From SLFT01 sp964493075 (lineage in GTDB: Bacteria > Hydrogenedentota > Hydrogenedentia > Hydrogenedentales > CAITNO01), in contig CAZBNU010000088.1 of assembly GCA_964493075.1 (NCBI GenBank), positions 1-14,947 on the forward strand: 14,947 nucleotides of DNA, given 5' to 3'. The notes under the pieces were generated by a model. The model made no database searches. It was not told where the DNA came from and saw only the letters and a list, made by a program, of their open reading frames with translations. The position numbers and the translations under genes are program-made. Below, in pieces: positions 13,348 through 14,947 of the stretch (its first letter is position 1; each line of letters opens with the position of its first letter).

Positions 13348-14358
13348 TCATCGCCATCGATGTATAGATTCGACTAGCGCCACAACATTTTCGAAGGGCG
13401 CGTCGTTTTCGATTTCAACATAAAAAATACCGCCGCCGCCGAGGGCGTGATATTTTTCGGCATAGGATTTAATGGATGATTCGATTTCCTGTGGGGTTCC
13501 ACGGGGGATGAGGTATTGACGATCTGGATGAATATACAAAGTTACCTTATGCTTTTCGCATCGTTCGAATAACGCCGGGTTCCGCTCCAGAAAACCAATC
13601 TGCGGCCAGAGTCCGTCAATGCCCAGACCAATCAAATCATCGAGGGTGCCGTCCAAAAAGCCGCAGACATGAAAGAATATCTTCTTGCCTGCCGCCTTGA
13701 TGGGCGCCATCATCTGCGCGTAACGGGGCAGGAAGATTTTGCGGAACAACGCCGGCGGAATCATGGGCGCGGTCTGGGTACCCCAGTCATCGCCGAACAT
13801 GATCACGTCCACATCGGTATCAATCAGGCCGTCTATCACCGTCATCCAATATGCCACCAGCCGATCCAGAAACTGCAGCATCGCGGGGTCTTCGGTCAGG
13901 ATATCCATCAACGTGTGGTCTATGGGACGCAACGCGCACAGCCGTTCAAAAATCGAAGGCCAGCCTGAAAAGACAAGATAATCTTTCTGTTGTTCGGCGA
14001 CCAGCGCTTTATCCGGCAGAGCAGCAGGGGGAAACTGGTAGGTTTCCAGACCTTCCTCCCAACTGTTAAACGGATACTTCTTTGGATGTCCCCACACGCC
14101 ATATATCAGATGCTCCCATTCCGTACCCCATTCATCCGTGCGGATTTCGTGGTACTTGCCGTCTGCCTCGACCGTACCCTCCGGCGGTACAGGAACAGCA
14201 TCAAACGTAACAGGATTATCCGGTGGATAGGCGTTAAACAAATCGAGAAGTTTCTGTCCATGCGTATACAGCCCCGCAGGAGAGGCGTGGTACACCACAG
14301 GAATTCTGTCCGGTGATGAAAAGTTAAAAGTGCATAGCATCCGTTCTCGTGAAGTCAC
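13348..14358 (-). CDS. Uroporphyrinogen decarboxylase (URO-D) family protein
   Basis: This 336-residue protein has the TIM-barrel style of the URO-D superfamily, which includes heme-pathway HemE and corrinoid/cobalamin methyltransferases such as MtaA. It starts TSRERMLCTFNFSSPDRIPV, matching the family's usual 'R.R....l....pDR.Pv' opening. Further marks are FGDDWGTQ (188-195), PPALFRKIFLPRYAQM (201-216) and FFHVCGFLDG (228-237), where H230 and C232 resemble the zinc-binding H-x-C of the methyltransferase branch. It lacks the look of true HemE, so a methyl-transfer or unknown role is more likely than heme synthesis. The start is GTG 14358 with AGGA about 12 bases upstream. It stands alone on the minus strand, convergent with the prepilin gene. 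Confidence 0.88.
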   Translation of the reverse strand: MTSRERMLCTFNFSSPDRIPVVYHASPAGLYTHGQKLLDLFNAYPPDNPVTFDAVPVPPEGTVEADGKYHEIRTDEWGTEWEHLIYGVWGHPKKYPFNSWEEGLETYQFPPAALPDKALVAEQQKDYLVFSGWPSIFERLCALRPIDHTLMDILTEDPAMLQFLDRLVAYWMTVIDGLIDTDVDVIMFGDDWGTQTAPMIPPALFRKIFLPRYAQMMAPIKAAGKKIFFHVCGFLDGTLDDLIGLGIDGLWPQIGFLERNPALFERCEKHKVTLYIHPDRQYLIPRGTPQEIESSIKSYAEKYHALGGGGIFYVEIENDAPFENVVALVESIHRWR

Positions 14359-14456
14359 GGTCGTATTATCCTAATTTTCCAAGCAGGAGAAATTATCCGG
14401 GCGCTGCCCGCAACCCAGTCTAACTCCACGACCTGGAACAACTACGAACAATAAGC

Positions 14457-14540
14457 AAAAAATGGGGACTGCCCTCGGCGCATAGAATTGCTGCAAATCA
14501 CATATTAGACCTCATGCGCCAGGGCTGTCCCCGCTTTTTT
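14457..14540. repeat. GGGGAC-type inverted-repeat element, unit 1
   Basis: Arms 14464-14483 (GGGGACTGCCCTCGGCGCAT) and 14514-14532 pair with one mismatch and one indel. An A-run (14457-14462) lies outside the left arm and a T-run (14535-14540) outside the right, so the ends extend the pairing. About 30 bases lie between the arms. It looks like a small non-autonomous element. The ~100 bp between the URO-D start and this unit (14359-14456) hold no recognisable gene. Confidence 0.7.
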
Positions 14541-14558
14541 GCGGCTTTATCACACACA

Positions 14559-14693
14559 CCCGAAAAAATCGGGGACAGTTCCGTCGCCGGCCCTTTACTG
14601 CGTGAAAACGATATTGCATGAAATCAGGCAACCATTATTCCCGCCGTCAATAGTTGAAATTGCGACGGGAACAGTCCCCATTTTTTCTTCGGG
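14559..14693. repeat. GGGGAC-type inverted-repeat element, unit 2
   Basis: Arms 14559-14587 and 14662-14693 are complementary over about 29 bases with small gaps (CCCGAAAAAATCGGGGACAG start). They share the GGGGAC(A/T)G core and A/T-run edge with unit 1. The right arm lies inside the 3' part of the broken DUF5615-like frame, which suggests that the element inserted into that gene. Confidence 0.7.
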
Positions 14694-14830
14694 CTTATGC
14701 TCACCTTCTTGTTTTTGATCGCGGTTTCGAGCCTATAAGTTGCTATATCTATACCGGGTTGTTGGCGTAACAACCCTCGAACAATATTGTTGTTGAAGTT
14801 TTCATCTGCCGCAAAAGGAAGCATAGTCAT
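14624..14830 (-). pseudogene. Truncated DUF5615 PIN-like gene
   Basis: The first 30 codons (14830-14741) give TMLPFAADENFNNNIVRGLL followed by RQQPGIDIA, a close match to the start of DUF5615 PIN-like proteins, which usually run 'FAADENFN..i.rGLlRr.P.lDivrvqD.gl'. After that the family sequence stops. The remaining ~38 codons are repeat-derived and include the right arm of the element at 14559-14693. Full family members are about 100-120 residues with further acidic residues for metal binding, all missing here. These proteins are often encoded with a small antitoxin-like partner, and here another short frame ends six bases upstream. The product is almost certainly inactive. Confidence 0.75.
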
Positions 14831-14836
14831 CTGTTT

Positions 14837-14947
14837 CTACTGACGCGCCATGAGGCGTTTTCGTATATCTGCAGAAGAAAACCTGGCTTCATTTTTGCTC
14901 TGAACTTGTTCCCTTATCTTGTCTCGTTCTTTGATATAACCGTCAAT
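14837..14947 (-). CDS. C-terminal end of a small protein upstream of the DUF5615 remnant (partial)
   Basis: The frame is open from the right edge to a TAG at 14837-14839, giving 36 visible residues (beginning IDGYIKERDKIREQVQSKNE and ending FSSADIRKRLMARQ). The stretch is highly charged and helical. Its stop lies six bases before the start of the DUF5615-like gene on the same strand, the usual place of the partner in such two-gene cassettes. I do not recognise the family from this end alone. Confidence 0.5.
   Translation of the reverse strand: MDGYIKERDKIREQVQSKNEARFSSADIRKRLMARQ

Noticed and set aside
14386..14456. Short plus-strand frame ending SNSTTWNNYEQ next to the GGGGAC element
   Set aside because: It has no start codon and no recognisable family; it could be a remnant, but nothing supports it.

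Overview
The window looks like a metagenome-assembled scaffold from a Gram-negative bacterium of the Planctomycetota / Hydrogenedentota / Lentisphaerota type. The clues are Tat-exported sulfatases, several DUF1559-like pseudopilins with the conserved alanine/arginine-rich neck and a terminal H-x(10)-DG motif, an ECF sigma factor with a zinc-finger anti-sigma factor, a URO-D family protein, and many small palindromic intergenic repeats. The phylum call is inference; no rRNA or other marker gene is present. A 100-base run of N inside one gene shows that the scaffold was joined from two contigs.

Layout. (1) 2-2628, plus strand: the 3' end of one sulfatase, an HD-domain phosphohydrolase-like gene, and a complete Tat-exported sulfatase whose start overlaps the HD gene. 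(2) 2777-8858, plus strand: a putative signalling operon. It holds an ECF sigma factor, a membrane anti-sigma factor whose outer part is a pseudopilin-type domain, a tandem paralog of that protein without the zinc finger, a 732-residue exported or membrane-anchored protein of unknown function, and a fourth pseudopilin-like membrane protein. A 549-bp stretch (4420-4968) filled with inverted repeats splits the operon. (3) 8859-9025: a convergent junction with two hairpins. (4) 9026-11877, minus strand: a two-gene operon of a membrane-inserted calcineurin-type phosphoesterase followed by a DUF2130 coiled-coil protein. (5) 12047-13230, plus strand: a canonical prepilin gene with an intact GFTLIE processing site, broken only by the assembly gap, then a clear intrinsic terminator. 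(6) 13348-14358, minus strand: a URO-D family protein. (7) 14359-14947: GGGGAC-type inverted-repeat elements that appear to have truncated a DUF5615 PIN-like gene, preceded by the end of an unidentified partner gene.

The main point of interest is region 2. The anti-sigma factor appears to be a pseudopilin fused behind a cytoplasmic zinc-binding anti-sigma domain. Three pseudopilin-like proteins in this operon keep the alignment register of the prepilin helix but have lost the prepilin-peptidase cleavage site, so they should stay in the inner membrane. The fully processable prepilin at 12047 shares strongly similar C-terminal sequence with the anti-sigma ectodomain. A reasonable hypothesis is a cell-envelope signalling system in which a non-cleavable pseudopilin-like sensor controls an ECF sigma factor. 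What it senses and which genes it controls cannot be read from this sequence.
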